64,000 nucleotides of DNA from Anticarsia gemmatalis (taxonomy: Eukaryota > Arthropoda > Insecta > Lepidoptera > Erebidae), in assembly GCF_050436995.1 (NCBI RefSeq), contig NC_134769.1:2108001-2172000 (forward strand), given 5' to 3'. The translations under genes and the position numbers were made by a program. Under the pieces are notes generated by a model, which was not told where the DNA came from, made no database searches, and saw only the letters and a list, made by a program, of their open reading frames with translations. Positions 1 through 12,795 of the stretch are shown one piece after another (position 1 is the stretch's first letter; every line of letters begins with the position of its first letter).

Positions 1-511
1 TAAGTGTTTAATTATTATAATGTATTTTGCGACTGTTAACTAAATAAAAAGAGGAAAGTTCTAAAAGTTGTTTTATTTGTAACACCCCCTATTTATAGAT
101 AGATATACCTTTGTTTCATTATCAAACAGTAACGCCTTTACACCTTCCAATATTTTGTTCTGAATTCTTCCAAGCTTTTTAGCGTCTTTCCGACGAATAT
201 AGTCTGGCTATTGATACTTTCCCTTGGTTCCACCACACTCGTACCTATCAGCTTGAGGCACGGTAAAGAGACGCAACCAAGGAGAGGTGAGGTACAGGAA
301 CGAATGCTGCTAACTTCTCAATAAAAGAAATCAGGAATTCTTCTTTAGATCATCACAACCAGGTACCCTATAGAGGAGATCAAAAAACTATCTATATCAT
401 AAGAAATTTAAGTCCAACGCCATTTGTAAAAACCGCCTCCCAATTACATATTTTATCTAAATTATAGACCTCCTCTGTCATGCTGTTCTTTCTGAACTAA
501 GTACTACTTTC

Positions 512-582
512 CCCGAACATGGAATCGAACCGGTTGCGTTCGTGATCTGCCGTCACGAAAACTACCACTTAACAGTAGCCGA
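512..582 (-). mobile_element. tRNA-like SINE fragment, inverted
   Basis: The plus strand CATGGAATCGAACCGGTTGC is a reversed B-box, followed by a reversed tRNA-like head (CGTCACGAAAACTACCACT). Confidence 0.45.
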
Positions 583-879
583 TGACTTTTATTTTGTTGA
601 TAAACTTCAATTCCTGTTTTTCAATCAAACGTTTCATCAATGGTGTAAAGGGCGAACGTATGCTCCCAGCTGTTCAATTTAGATTGATGGAATTGATGCA
701 AAGTTGATTAATTTTTGATTGATAATAATTGCTGTAATGACAATTATGTTTCGTAGTTATTAATTTTGTGCAAGTTAAAATAACGGATACGTGCTTGGAA
801 TTGTAAAACCTTACTAGGTTGGTCACACAGTTAATAAGAAAAATGAACAGCTGTGTCAACTCGGTTTTAAGTGTGTGTG

Positions 880-928
880 ACAGCAGTGCAGAGATCTCGG
901 GTTCGAACCCGGGTCGGACAAAAAAAAT
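880..928 (+). mobile_element. tRNA-like SINE fragment
   Basis: A perfect B-box arm, CTCGGGTTCGAACCCGGGTC, followed by an A run. No full tRNA fold is present. Confidence 0.5.
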
Positions 929-3552
929 CTCTAATTCTTCGGATTAAAGAAATTGAGGTTCTAATTCCCTGTTTTATGTCAGTTAGGGAATGATTGTGTA
1001 CCAATTTGTGTCTTGTGCACGTGAACAATACATGTATTGTCTAGTTTTGTTATAGGTTTTATGAAATATTATCTAGGTTCTCCTATTATACGAGTTATAA
1101 TATGGGATTCTAACCCTGCTTGTGTTCATCTTAATCATGATTATTATTGGTAACACAGATATTTATACAGCTTTATGTAGGACTCGAAGTCATGTCTCTC
1201 AGTGCGATGGTAGTAGGTTAATGTGACGTTTTTTAATCACTTGACGTCTGTAATATGTATGGTGTACTTATTGCTTATTTCAGGAGTTGTGTAAATAATA
1301 GATTTTTTCTTTGTAAAGTTAAAGTATCTTTCATGATATCACGGCTTAGAGTCAAAAGTTTCTAGAGCCTCAACGTCTGGGATTTGAACCCAGTTAGTTA
1401 ATATCCTTGTTTATAGTTATTTCAGTAAAGTGATTTGTGTGTAGTGTGTAATTTCACGAGAAATATTTTTTAATTTCTTTGGTTGTAGTTCCTGTAAAAA
1501 AGGATCAAATAGAAAAAATAAAAGACACAAATATAATTCTTGGCATAGTTGTAATTAATTTTTAATCAATTTTAAGTAACAAAAAATGATTTTCGTTCAT
1601 TTTCATCTATAAATCTTAAAACGAGGACGCTAGAAAAAGCGAAAACTAATGTAAAACGAAAAAAAAATTACTTACAAAAATATCGTATTCATAATAATAA
1701 GTTTACACTTAACTTAAAAAAATCAAATTACAATATCACATTTCTACTTACAATAGAGAGATATTGGCGATTTTAAATTCCTTAAATCCAAAGAGAAAAA
1801 AAATGGGTACAAATCTCGGCTCATTGTCATGATAATAGTTATTATACAATAGTGCTTACTTAATAACAAATGATCGGAAGATATACTTATTGCCGTTGTT
1901 TAACATTAAAGAAAAAAACATATTTGTACAAGAAAATAAAAAGATTTGGCTAATTTGTGACAGACAGACGGCCATCCAGCCCCTCGACCCCTAACGAATA
2001 ACCACAACCTAACATTTTACAACTAAAAGATCAATAGCAAATAAATTTAGAAGGAAAATAGACATTCCTCCAAAAATAGTCACTCTTCCCCATTCCATCT
2101 CCTATCACATTTTTTTATTAATTTTAACTACTAACGCTGATTCGTTCGAAAAATTAAAACAAATCAACAACATTCTGTTCGTATACTTGAAACTAGTCTA
2201 CAAATCGATGTACGAAGGGTGTATTAAGTACGGAAAATAGGAATACTATACAATTCCGAACACGCCGGCTACCCCCGAGCTCTTAAGGCTAATATAATTG
2301 AGCATAAGCACTTTAGATCATAAAGTAACCAAAAAAACTTGTTCTCACATAAATTTCAAAGATTTCATTTCTCAAAAAATCAGTATTCAGTATTTACAAA
2401 ATATTTACAAAAGTGCACCTTTCTTTTTTTGTGACGTAAAAGAAGCGGTTTTGGCCACTCATATTAATATACACATGGGAGCTTGTTAGAAAATGCATTC
2501 GACCGGCGGTGACTTAATAATAATTAACTTAACTTTTTTGTTCGTTAAAACATTTAAAAAAGCGGGAAGAATACATTTTCCAAGATAATTATTTTTTGGA
2601 AAAAAATAAAAATACTAAAAATGATAGTTGTACGATAGATAAAGCTAAAAAAATACATAATAATATGATCTAAGTAGGAACTGAGTGCAAAAATGTGATG
2701 ATTTAAGAGATCGGTTATTCTTAATGAATATAATAAAATGCAACTGAAGTGTCAAGTGAAGTATTAAGTCAAGTCAACAAGGTGTGGTCAAGTCCAAGTC
2801 AATTGTATCAAATACTTTTGTGTCTCAGGAACTTTAGGTTCAATGATTTACTTATTCTGAATAAATTATATCCAATATGTATACTCCAATGCAGTCTCAC
2901 CCTAAAATGTATTATGAATTTAAACAATTAATAAAATCCTTCTAAAAATTTAAATGATTTTGTTCAAAAATTATGTAAATTCGATAAAAGTAATAAAATC
3001 ACTGGGTCCGTATTATGCATTAATGAAATATTATGCTTTGTTGTAGAAATAAAATGAAAATATAAAAGTATTGAAACATGACTTCTACAAGTTTGTGCTC
3101 GCATTAAGGATTAGTTAACTCGTGTGCAGTGAGTGTATCAAGTTCCGAGTTGTTACGAATGTTTGATCGATAATAGTAACACAAGTGCTGAACTAAATTT
3201 GAACAAAAAGACAACAAAACAACACCAAAAGCATAAAAAATTTCAACATATAGTTTCCATAAAATATCTAATATATCTATAGCCATATCACATATAAAAA
3301 AATTCAATATCATTCATGATTTCCACATTTCTTCAAGTCTTTTTTCTCCAAACCTATTCAGCATTTTAAAATATTAGAACGATTGCCATCGATCATAATT
3401 GACGATCAAACCCCCGGATCAACTGGGTTCACAAGTGAAACAACACAAAAGTAACTAATCGTTAATCCGTCGATACGAAAATAATCCCGAAATCACATTC
3501 ATACCCATCAAATTTTGTTATCTACTCACAAAATTCAGAGTATCCATACAAT

Positions 3553-3558
3553 TTTATT
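3553..3558 (-). terminator. Candidate polyadenylation signal of the zinc-finger gene
   Basis: AATAAA on the minus strand (TTTATT on the plus strand) lies about 150 bases beyond the stop codon and is followed by a GT-rich stretch. It is the nearest canonical signal. Insect developmental regulators often have much longer 3' UTRs, so this may not be the main site. Confidence 0.3.
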
Positions 3559-3709
3559 TCTAAAAACATGAATTTGTTTCTCTAACGTTAAAACCGTAAT
3601 ACCACTGTCTTCGAGAGCGAGATTCTAAATATTTTTTTAATATTTCGTTAATTATATAACTAGTAATACCATCATAAGTACATACTATAGCGAGTGTACC
3701 TACGGTAAG

Positions 3710-4723
3710 TTACTGCTTATCCTTGTGCGATAACGCGTGAGGGAGGATGTGTTCCGCGGGCAACAGTGCCGACGGCTGATGAGCGTAATTCCTGATCTGG
3801 TGCAGAGATATCAGCTGGTTGGGGAAGGAGTTGGGCTGCTGCTTGCCTTGCTGGAAGTGCAGGGGATCGTAGAGATACGGCCGCGTGGGGAGAGCACTGT
3901 GGTGCGACAGCCCGTTGAGATGGGGCGCCATCGAGTTGATGGGCGTGAACGCGGAGTTCGCCGCCGAGGAGACTGGGGGCTGGATGCGATCGTCCTGGCT
4001 CTCGTGTTGCGCGAACAGAGCGCGCTGCTGCTGTAGCTGCTGCTCATGATGCTCGTCGCTTTCCCTCTGCTGATGGTAGCCACCTTCATCAGACATGTGC
4101 GCCGCTGAGTCGGGACTGACCTTAGGCCAGTAAGGGTGCTCCGCGAATGGTGCCGCAGTCGGCGCAGCCGCTGCCAAAGATCTATTCAAACCACTCAACC
4201 CCAGCGCGGAAATAGGCGGTCGCTTATCAGCCCTTTCCGCGTGCTTGTTCATGTGCTTACTTAGATACGTCTCCTGCGTATAGCTCTTGCCACAATATTG
4301 GCATATATGCGTCTTCAAGTGCTTCGATTCTTTATGTTTAGGGATGTGTTCGAGCAAGTCCTTCTCGTGAGTGAAGCACTTATAGCAGGAGTTGCATTTG
4401 AACGGCTTGTCTGTCTGGTGGCAGCGGCTGTGGCTTTGGAGGTTCGAGAGCTGGGAGAAGGCTTTGGTACATCCGATTTGGGTGCAGCGATAGGGTTTGT
4501 CACCGGTGTGGGTGCGGATGTGCTGCTGCAGGTGAGACAGCTGGGTGAACTTCCTCTGGCAGATCTCACAACGGTAAGGCTTGATGCCCAGGTGGATCCT
4601 GGAGTGCTGCGCCAGGTACGACGAGTTGGCGAAGGCCTTCGGACACTGCGTGCAGCGGTAAGGTTTCGCTTCACGCAAATGTATCTGGGTGTGAAGCTGC
4701 AGATCCGCTTTTGAGCCGAAAAC
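3710..4723 (-). CDS. rn: Zinc-finger exon (3'-terminal coding exon) of a rotund/squeeze-type C2H2 transcription factor
   Basis: This is the last coding exon, 337 codons plus a TAA stop. Numbering from its first residue, five complete C2H2 fingers lie at C24-H44, C52-H72, C80-H102 (with the long C-x4-C spacing), C110-H130 and C141-H161. They are joined by linkers such as HLGIKPY, HTGDKPY and HQTDKPF. These fingers (for example FTQLSHLQQHIRTH and FSQLSNLQSHSRCH) are the near-invariant signature of the Rotund/Squeeze/LIN-29/ZNF362-384 family of nuclear DNA-binding proteins. Residues 1-15 (VFGSKADLQLHTQIH) are the second half of another finger whose cysteines must come from an upstream exon. The tail is low-complexity, Gln- and His-rich, and ends with a recognisable FPNQLISLHQIRNYAHQP block. 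The acceptor CAG lies at 4726-4724 behind a strong pyrimidine tract, in phase 0. I favour rotund over squeeze because of the very long intron. The family call is firm, the paralogue call less so. Confidence 0.93.
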   Translation of the reverse strand, partial: VFGSKADLQLHTQIHLREAKPYRCTQCPKAFANSSYLAQHSRIHLGIKPYRCEICQRKFTQLSHLQQHIRTHTGDKPYRCTQIGCTKAFSQLSNLQSHSRCHQTDKPFKCNSCYKCFTHEKDLLEHIPKHKESKHLKTHICQYCGKSYTQETYLSKHMNKHAERADKRPPISALGLSGLNRSLAAAAPTAAPFAEHPYWPKVSPDSAAHMSDEGGYHQQRESDEHHEQQLQQQRALFAQHESQDDRIQPPVSSAANSAFTPINSMAPHLNGLSHHSALPTRPYLYDPLHFQQGKQQPNSFPNQLISLHQIRNYAHQPSALLPAEHILPHALSHKDKQ

Positions 4724-5156
4724 CTGGAATAGACAGAAAAACAATACGTTAATATTATGTCAAAATATTCTCAAATAAACGCCGATTCGTGACCAATTAA
4801 TTTCGGCCATAAAATCACAATTATCTAATTTGAATGCAGCTTTACGCCAACGTGTTTTGACGCACGAAAATGTATCTAGAATTAAAACCAGTACAAAATA
4901 CAGGAATATAAAACAAATTAACGTGTTTCGTTTATGTTGAGTTAGTTTGTATTCAATAATAATTACGATTAGGTAAATTCCTGCAACACAATTTGTCGCT
5001 AGGCGTTTTTATAGTAATTTGTTTAAAGTTACCGGTAATATAAATCTCTAAACAGACTCAATCTTAAATCGTTTCAACATCAACCGTTGTAAACATCATT
5101 GAAATCATCAAAAAGTGAATTTCGCCCTTGAACGACATCCGCGGGCAGCCGGAACA

Positions 5157-6400
5157 AATGATTCTTGTCTTTTTTTATTTGCCCAACTCTTAATAAAGGC
5201 AGGATGTTGGCTTCACGGCGTTTTCCACGCATCGTAGTCGTTTCGACTTCCTTATAGACGTCTGGGCAATCAGTATCTTTGGTTCAGCTTCCAAACAGCC
5301 GTATCGTACAAAAGGATCATGATAATTAACTTACAAATACGTGGTATTTCCTCGCTAACTTATTTTCTAGGTTCATTGATACCAGAAAAAATATATTAAA
5401 AGAATTTCTCGAGGTATATTGGTGACACACCAAATTCAACTTATCTCTTAAGATATAAATAGCATGAAATTGAAGTAGTAAATGCTAGCTGTCTTTGGAA
5501 ACTCAATACCGAATTTATCGAAGAGTGAATTTTAAATAACTATTTGTATACACGTGCCAACAAAGCCGGTACTTTCGGCGGCAGTTCTCGCACACTAAAG
5601 TGTTTCGGTACACCATTGATTCACTCTTTGTGATATCCCAAATTAGTTTCTAACTTAAAACTGACACGTCATCTCTTAGAATCGTTTTCATCTAACAATG
5701 AGACTGCTAGCCACGTTCCTTCGGGCGCTTACAATCATCAACAAACAACATCAATCTTAAACTCAATAAAGATAGAGTTCAAATTATATGATCACGAGTC
5801 GATGCTGATGCTTGTACAGCCTAACAATGGACGTTAGGGAATGTATTTGATAAAATAGATGTTGCACACGATTTTGGATTTAAATAAGGTTTAGATAAAG
5901 TTGGTTTTGGAATTGAGGCCGGTCGTTTTGAATCTACTGGCCGGATTCGTTCGGTAGCACGTTGCATGACTGGCGAGAAGTGCGAGACACGAACGCAATT
6001 GGTCACAGATGGAACATAATTAAAGTTTGGAGCACTACTTAATGTTGTGAACCAGTAGATTCGAGGTGGTGGATGACTTTTAATGGCCTTCGTGAAGGAT
6101 CGCTGCTAAGGAATCTGTATTAAATTGGTGTCTCGGAATTTTAGTCCGGGAAATCGGTTGCTACTGTTAAAGGACGCAGTGACTTTAGAACATCGAATTT
6201 AGCTACGCCATGGTCAGGAAATACATTATCGAATAGCTCAACACTATCAACCGAATCATGACAGTCCACAGCTTTCACGTCAAATGATAAGATGAAAACC
6301 AATTTTGAATGAATAACATGTCTATCCTCAAGCAATCACTGCGTTCAATAGGTAATATCCCAAAGCCTAGGTCTTAAGTAATAGGCAAAAACTGAATTGA
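5157..6400 (+). pseudogene. Eroded coding-like block next to the zinc-finger exon, unidentified
   Basis: A chain of plus-strand open pieces in shifting frames spans about 1.2 kb of less AT-rich DNA. The longest runs 67 codons (5634-5834, stop at 5835) and contains HLLESFSSNNETASHVPSG and IEFKLYDHESMLMLVQP. Others contain RQDVGFTAFSTHRSRFDF (from about 5197), GIEAGRFESTGRIRSVARC and MTGEKCETRTQLVTDG (about 5900-6020), and SDFRTSNLATPWSGNTLS (about 6180-6240). Minus-strand frames at 5821-6006 and 6141-6335 are also open; strand choice is a judgement from composition. It may be a decayed transposable element or a gene copy inserted in the intron. Not recognised. Confidence 0.28.
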
Positions 6401-7593
6401 CAATTCAATCGGTGGAAAACTGACAAAGACTGACATTCTATACAAAGTGATTGAATAACAAGAAAAAAATCTAGACATCGTACTGACGAACAAAGGAATA
6501 GTGACGCCGGCTACTTGGGTACAAACTTTAAAGTATTTTATGCAGTATTTTGATATTAGATAGATTTTCTTTATACATTCATGTTAGCTTAACAAGACGT
6601 CGAAATCAACATAATAAAATTTTTACTTTTAATCTATTTTATGTAGTAATTTGTAAGTTTGCTGTATTGTTATTTCGTTAGTTCGTTAACTTATTCTCTG
6701 TTGTCTTCTAATCCATCAATCTCAATAAAAATAACACAAAATATCTCAAACAATAGCGGACTAATTTGTTTCTTTTATTACCCAAAGTTTTTTGCTTCGG
6801 CACGACTAAAATTCTCATACACATCAATAGTTTCGGTATAAAGCCATCAAATTTCAACAAAATATGCTTTATTACCTAGAAAATTTGGCTTCTCAAGTGG
6901 TTACGTTAAATATAAACCGGTATCATTATGTTTGACCTTGAAAACAAGTTCTTCAAGACATAGTATGTAACTATATGCATTATTTTTTCATTATATTTTG
7001 TTCCTTGTGAGTTTTGAATATATTCTAGATAATTTTGGAACTTATAACTATGAGAGATCGTGGAGAATTCGTCAACTTTCTTATTCATGTAAATAGAGAT
7101 TTTAATATGTTATTTGCTACTGATTTAGATACTGTGAGAAGAGAAATGAATAAGGTTTTTATAATGAAAAGATAAAGTAAAACTATTACCATAGAAATTG
7201 TAGGTTTCGATAATTCGATGTTATAAGTGTAGACAAAAATACATCGGCAGACAAAATTTACGACCGGATAAATTGATAGTCGATACTAATTTTAGCAATG
7301 CAAATTGCATTTCTATTTACAAGCTAGTTAATTTGACTGAAGTAAGAATATAAATATTAATGAATGTCGTTGATATCAAAGAATTTAAGGAAGTAAATAA
7401 TGTTTTGTAGTAACAAAGCAAAATCAATTTTAAAACATTATTACCTGAAAGTCTAGGCAGAGGTGGATAAAACCTATGTTTTCCCCATTTCCATTGTTAG
7501 GTCCTATGTAATTGTCATATACCAAGCAAATAATTAAACTCCGGGCTACTATTGAGAAATATTCTAATATAAATTAGAAAAGACAAGCTCTTG

Positions 7594-7665
7594 CCTGACC
7601 CGGAAATCGAACCAGAGGCTACGTGGTACTCAGATCACAGAGGTATTTTAAAACAAATCGAGGCA
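7594..7665 (-). mobile_element. tRNA-like SINE fragment, inverted
   Basis: CCTGACCCGGAAATCGAACC reads as a reversed B-box. The rest is short and eroded. Confidence 0.45.
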
Positions 7666-8674
7666 TCGTATCAGCAGATAAGACTGATGTAAAACAAGTT
7701 ATAATTAAGGACAAAACACTTACAAATTTAACCTTTAATTAGTTTATAATTGTAGATTTGTTTAATTTTATCAATAATCACCGCTAATTGTACGAGGAGG
7801 CGTATTTATTACGGGTAGGAAACAATGAAATCGTCGGAGCGTATCGATGGATTTATTTACATAATTAGTGCTAATGCTAGCTTTGAGGTTAATCAAAATT
7901 TTGTTTACCAAAAAGACTATGGAGGTTTGTTCCTTTTAACGTTGGACTATTACGCGCGTTTAAATTCCAGGTATCGATATGAAATATGTATACTATGTAT
8001 AGTCTACGTAAGGCATACTTAACTTAAAGTATGTCTCCGTGTTATAATGCTTAACTTAAGTAAGGATTTTCTTTTTAATCATAAATATTAATTGCTTTAA
8101 TTTTAATAAATAGTGAAAATAATATTGTATTTTATTTACTTCGATGTTGTAGTTACAGCAATATAACAATTCTTCGAACTATTATTTTAAAAGGTAGGTT
8201 TTGTGTTAAATATTAGGCGAGTAAAGCCGCAGGTGCTACAATATCATATAAGATGACATTTCAGATAAATTCTTAAAACATTTCATTCATCTGTCCTAAA
8301 GCAGGTAGATTTTAAAGTGGCCATGACATCTGTCATACTACCCTTTTAAAATCAAGACAAGATTAGCCGAGGGTTGAAGGGCTAAGGGAGGTTATTAAAC
8401 ACAAGCCATTTGTTACGGTGGTAACGAAAAATCTTGTAGGGGTGGAAACTGGTGTTTGGGGTCGAAGTAGATTTTAAATGTGGTCAAGTATAATTTATAA
8501 GGTTAATTTGGTCAGTATAAAATTAAATATTTCTTCCCTGTTTAATTCGCTTTTATTGTCATTGGTTGTATTAAATATACTTTAAACTTTGAAACGGATT
8601 CTTACGTACTTTTATTACTACGAAACTCAGACCAACTTCGACGGATACAACGATTAACTATCAAGAAGGTGTAG

Positions 8675-8715
8675 GACTGACTATTTGAGCTATTGTATAG
8701 CTCAAATAGTCAGTC
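8675..8715. repeat. Perfect hairpin, 18-base arms, 5-base loop
   Basis: GACTGACTATTTGAGCTA (8675-8692) and its exact reverse complement (8698-8715) flank TTGTA. It lies in the long intron with no gene nearby. Confidence 0.95.
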
Positions 8716-11700
8716 TTAATACCAAAATATTATTCATAACACAATCATTTACAAAAACACGTCTGAAAATTCCCTAAAAAATGAAAACTAATTTTCTTAA
8801 AACATCGTCTAACAAAAACGCGAGGGTGTCAACAAAAAGGGCAGACCAGAGGTTTTTGCTTGTCCCGAAATTATTATTAATTGTGGGCATACATTCTACT
8901 GTTTATCTGAGGACATTAGGGCTCGGCCGGGGGCGGATTTCCTTCTAATAAGGTGTAGTTTTTGCCACCCCCAGATTAATTTTCGCGAAAGCTTAGGGTT
9001 TCAAATGGATGTCAAGTTTTTGGACTGAAAAATTGTGGTGGAAATTTGTTGTTTTTTTTTCAAATGTTTTGAAATATTTAAAATATTTAAACGTTTGACG
9101 TCATTGTGAAGTGGTTTGGTAGCGGTATTAGAATTTAAGTTTTTTGTAATTATCTCTGTCTAATTCTAATAGCTGCAAAGCATCGAATCTTAGCATTTTT
9201 TCCTTGTATAACATAATACGTCACTGTGATAGATGATTCTGGAACATCTATCTTAAAATGGCGTAACATGAGAAAACAGATGAAATGAGTGAAATATAAG
9301 GACTTAATAAAGAAAACCTATGCCTAGAATGATCTCTGACTCTGTGAAATTTAGTACACATATTACTTAGATTAATAAGAATAAGACCCAATAAATCTAC
9401 TCTCGTGGACGAAGTCACAGGCAATAGTAAGTTAAAACATACGTATATTTATTTTTTACCCCCCTAGCAACACATATGGGGTTCTAATGTCCACTAAGTT
9501 TTCGAAAATCCTCGTCAACATGACATACAACTGACATAAGCGATTAATGCTTAATACCTATCTCACGCATTTACGAGCTCAAATTAAATCTTTATATCAG
9601 AATCTCAAACAGGTCTTTGTGTTAATTCTGATTGCGTAATTCTGTTATTTGAGGAAATCAGTAAAAGTGATTATTCTAGTTTTTTTTGTACAGGCAACAT
9701 TTTGAAGATTAGTTGTTTTGTTGGTGGCGTTTTTTCAAAATGGGAGGGGTTAAGGTCATGTTTTTAAATAGAATTTTGATTTTGACTACTTATCACTTCA
9801 TAATAAAGTGATATCAGATCCCACACAAACAAAGCATCGAAATGAATACCATAAATATATATAAGTATCTGGAACCACTTTACACTTCGACTAGTCCAGC
9901 AGGCCAATAAAATTTAGGTAGATGATGAAGAATTATATTCGAAACTTGCAAGAGTTTTCTTTTAAACTCAAAAACTGTGTCATGTTTCAAACAGTAGATG
10001 AAACTTTACAAACAAAAACTAACAAAAAGAACTAACTACTCAAGGAAGTATTAAAAGTAACAAGGAAAAGATCCACAATTACTTCCGAATTGATTACATT
10101 TTCAATGATAGTGGTTAGTTTACTACTTATCCGGATAAAACCAATTATAAATTATTTAATTAAGTTTTCGTTTATACCGTTGTCAATCGTTGGTAAATGC
10201 GTATTAATTAATTTGAGTGTCGGATTAGCGGGGAAATTAACATTTTATGAATGCCTCTTTTGATGTGAAGTTCATTGCAGTCTAGTGATCAAGTAAGGTA
10301 GTTTGACTAGGCTAAAAACTGATTGATTGGTGCAAATAGAGAGTTAAATACATGGTTATAATAAAAGCAAAGCTATTTAAGACAGTCTGTTAGAAACACC
10401 AGTAAAAAACCGAGTTACTAAACAAGAAAATATTTCAATAAAGATTCTTTAATCAAGTTTTGCACCAACATCTAGTTACGTTAGTTTTTGATTAAGTCTC
10501 ACGTTTTTAGCTCAAAACGTCAAGATTTCTACATCGGATTGTGCTCTTTGACAGTTAATCCGAAACTTTTTTGTCACAAACCAACGGAAAACTAATCTCT
10601 GGGCTAATCGTGCCGCCAGAACCATTTTAAAAACTATTTTTTAATATAAAAATTCAATCAGAAACTTGAAAAGATTTTATAACAGTAAGTATATTTTATT
10701 TTTTTACGTTATTATGTCATGAAAAATTATCGGTATTGAAAGAGTGAGGTTTTTCTCTGACGGCCCTGGCGTCGTGATTTTGGCGGAAAAAACTTGATTC
10801 TAAGCCAATGTCAGTAGCGGCCATGCGTTAAATATTGGCGCAACCGTTGAAAAAAACCAAGTAATCTAGGTAAATAGCGAGAAATCAACCGGCAATGTTA
10901 CTAAATGCGACCCGAAGTAGATTGATATTGTAACTTGTGTAGAAAAATAAAAATATTGGAGACATCGAGACTGTCGCTTACGCGTTTATTTCACAAGGGT
11001 GGTGAAACACTGACCGTTTGTCATTTACATTTACAAATTGACACCCTCTGCGTTGTAGATTGTTTTGACCTTTGATATTGACTTATAGAGCCTAAGCGTC
11101 AATTGATGTTGTATTGCAGCAATTTTATTACTATGAATTCCTTTAGTCTTTAGTAGCATACCAGGATTGTAAGATACAATTGGTTGTTTCGGACCAGACT
11201 GATAGAATTGACTTTATTGGCAGATTTAAATCAAGATTGAAGTCGATTTATACTTCTAATGATACATGGCACTACTTTTTTGCAAGTCTGAGTCTCCAAT
11301 CGTTATCGACCACCTGACATACTGTTCCTTTCGTTCCGATCACGACTGAACCTTAAAGCATAAGACACGTCCACAAAAATGTATAAACAAAATGATATTC
11401 AAATTGAGCTCGCGGCGGGTGGCGAGCGCGTGCCACGAAAAACGCCGAAACGGTTCAGAAAACCGTTTTTCCAAACTTAAAAGAAGCCAGTGACCAAGAC
11501 CCAGATTGTAACCCTGCGGTACACCCAAAAATACAACCGAAAACCACCTTTAAATTTATCGTGATACAGTCTGAACGAACTGCAACAGTTTTTGTGGCTC
11601 CATTTTTTGTATCTTTTGTCACCCAATCGAATAAAAAAGTTGGAAATCGTGAATTAAAAAAAAGCCGTTTAATATTGGCATTGAACGGTGCGCGGATTTG

Positions 11701-12239
11701 AGCGTAGAAATTTTTAAAACGTATAATTTGGAGTCGCGTCGTGTCGGCTCCCTAAAATAAATCTCACGTTTATGCCCATTGTGAGGTTTTGAGCAAGAAA
11801 TTGATATTTTCTATCATCTGTCTGAGACGTCTAATAAAACCATTTTGATAGTTCACTCCCATTCATAGTTGTGTCAAAAAAATCAAAAATAACATGACGA
11901 AGTTTTGTGTCGTTTTTGTTGAAATCAAAATAAAATTGCTTTGTCGAAGTTTACGGGATATAAGACATTATCTTCTTTGCTGATTATTTTGATTATTTTT
12001 AACAATGAACATTGGTATTATTGACGTTGAACAAAAAATGTCAAAGCGCATTGTCCTTTGTAACTATATTATCAACTAAGGTATTCTTTTTATTTAGAAA
12101 AGTTTTTTTTACTGTAAAAGTCTCTTGATAAGATTATCCATCTATCATCTTGTGCAATAACTCCATTTGAAAAACATAGCGTCTTCCCATGACATAAAAG
12201 AGAACAGAATTCTATGGATAAAATGTATCCTACAGTTAT

Positions 12240-12345
12240 AACTACCTGTGCCAAAACTTAATTAAAATCCGTCCATTAGTTTTAGTTTGATTGAGTTACT
12301 AGCCATCATCCAAACATTGAAATTTTCGCATTTACATTAGTGATA
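12240..12345 (+). mobile_element. RTE-like 3' terminal scrap
   Basis: Carries AAAATCCGTCCATTAGTTTT followed by CATTTACATTAGTGATATA, the 3' part of the family. The start is missing. Confidence 0.4.
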
Positions 12346-12507
12346 TAAGTCAGATATTATCTACTGCGATTATCTGTACAACAGTCTATCTACTTAAAGA
12401 ACATCAATTGTAATCTACTGAATTCAACACCTTCGCTCCTAGAACTCCTTGCATTAAGTAATATTCATCATTCAAGTCTCAAAAGTGTCAAGTTTATTTA
12501 AATACTA

Positions 12508-12795
12508 GCCGACCCGCGCAACTTCGCTTGCGTCACATAAGAGAGAATAGGTCAAAATTTTCCCCGTTTTTGTAACATTTTTCGTTGCTACTTCGCTCCT
12601 ATTTGTCGTAGCGTGATGAAATATAGCCTATAGCCTTCCTCGATAAATGGACTATCTAACACTGATAGAATTTTTCAAATCGGACCAGTAGTTCTTGAGA
12701 TTAGCGCGTTCAAACAAACAAACAAACAAACAAACAAACAAACAAACAAACAAACAAACTCTTCAGCTTTATAATATTATATAGTATATAGTATA
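12508..12795 (+). mobile_element. Non-autonomous repeat copy A (CGCAACTTCGCTTGCGTCA family) with an AAAC tail
   Basis: Begins near TAGCCGACCCGCGCAACTTC, passes through GATAAATGGACTATCTAACA, and ends in an (AAAC)n run at about 12712-12760 followed by CTTCAGCTTTATAATATTAT. It is very similar over its whole length to the copy at 34088-34390, in the same orientation. Probably a short non-LTR-derived or SINE-like element; the class is inferred. Confidence 0.7.

Larger units (their letters stand above)
1..3709. other. Region downstream of the zinc-finger gene: 3' UTR and intergenic
   Basis: No convincing gene. The part next to 3710 should be 3' UTR on the minus strand; its far limit cannot be set from sequence alone. 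The rest is AT-rich, with tRNA-like SINE remnants near 512-582 and 880-928 and another B-box-like scrap near 1379. Short open frames here (for example 2298-2489) are rich in Lys, Ile and Asn and look like chance. Confidence 0.6.

Noticed and set aside
3737..4714. Long plus-strand open frames (99 and 138 residues) and further minus-strand frames over the zinc-finger exon
   Set aside because: They are antisense or off-frame shadows of the zinc-finger coding sequence, which alone shows family motifs.
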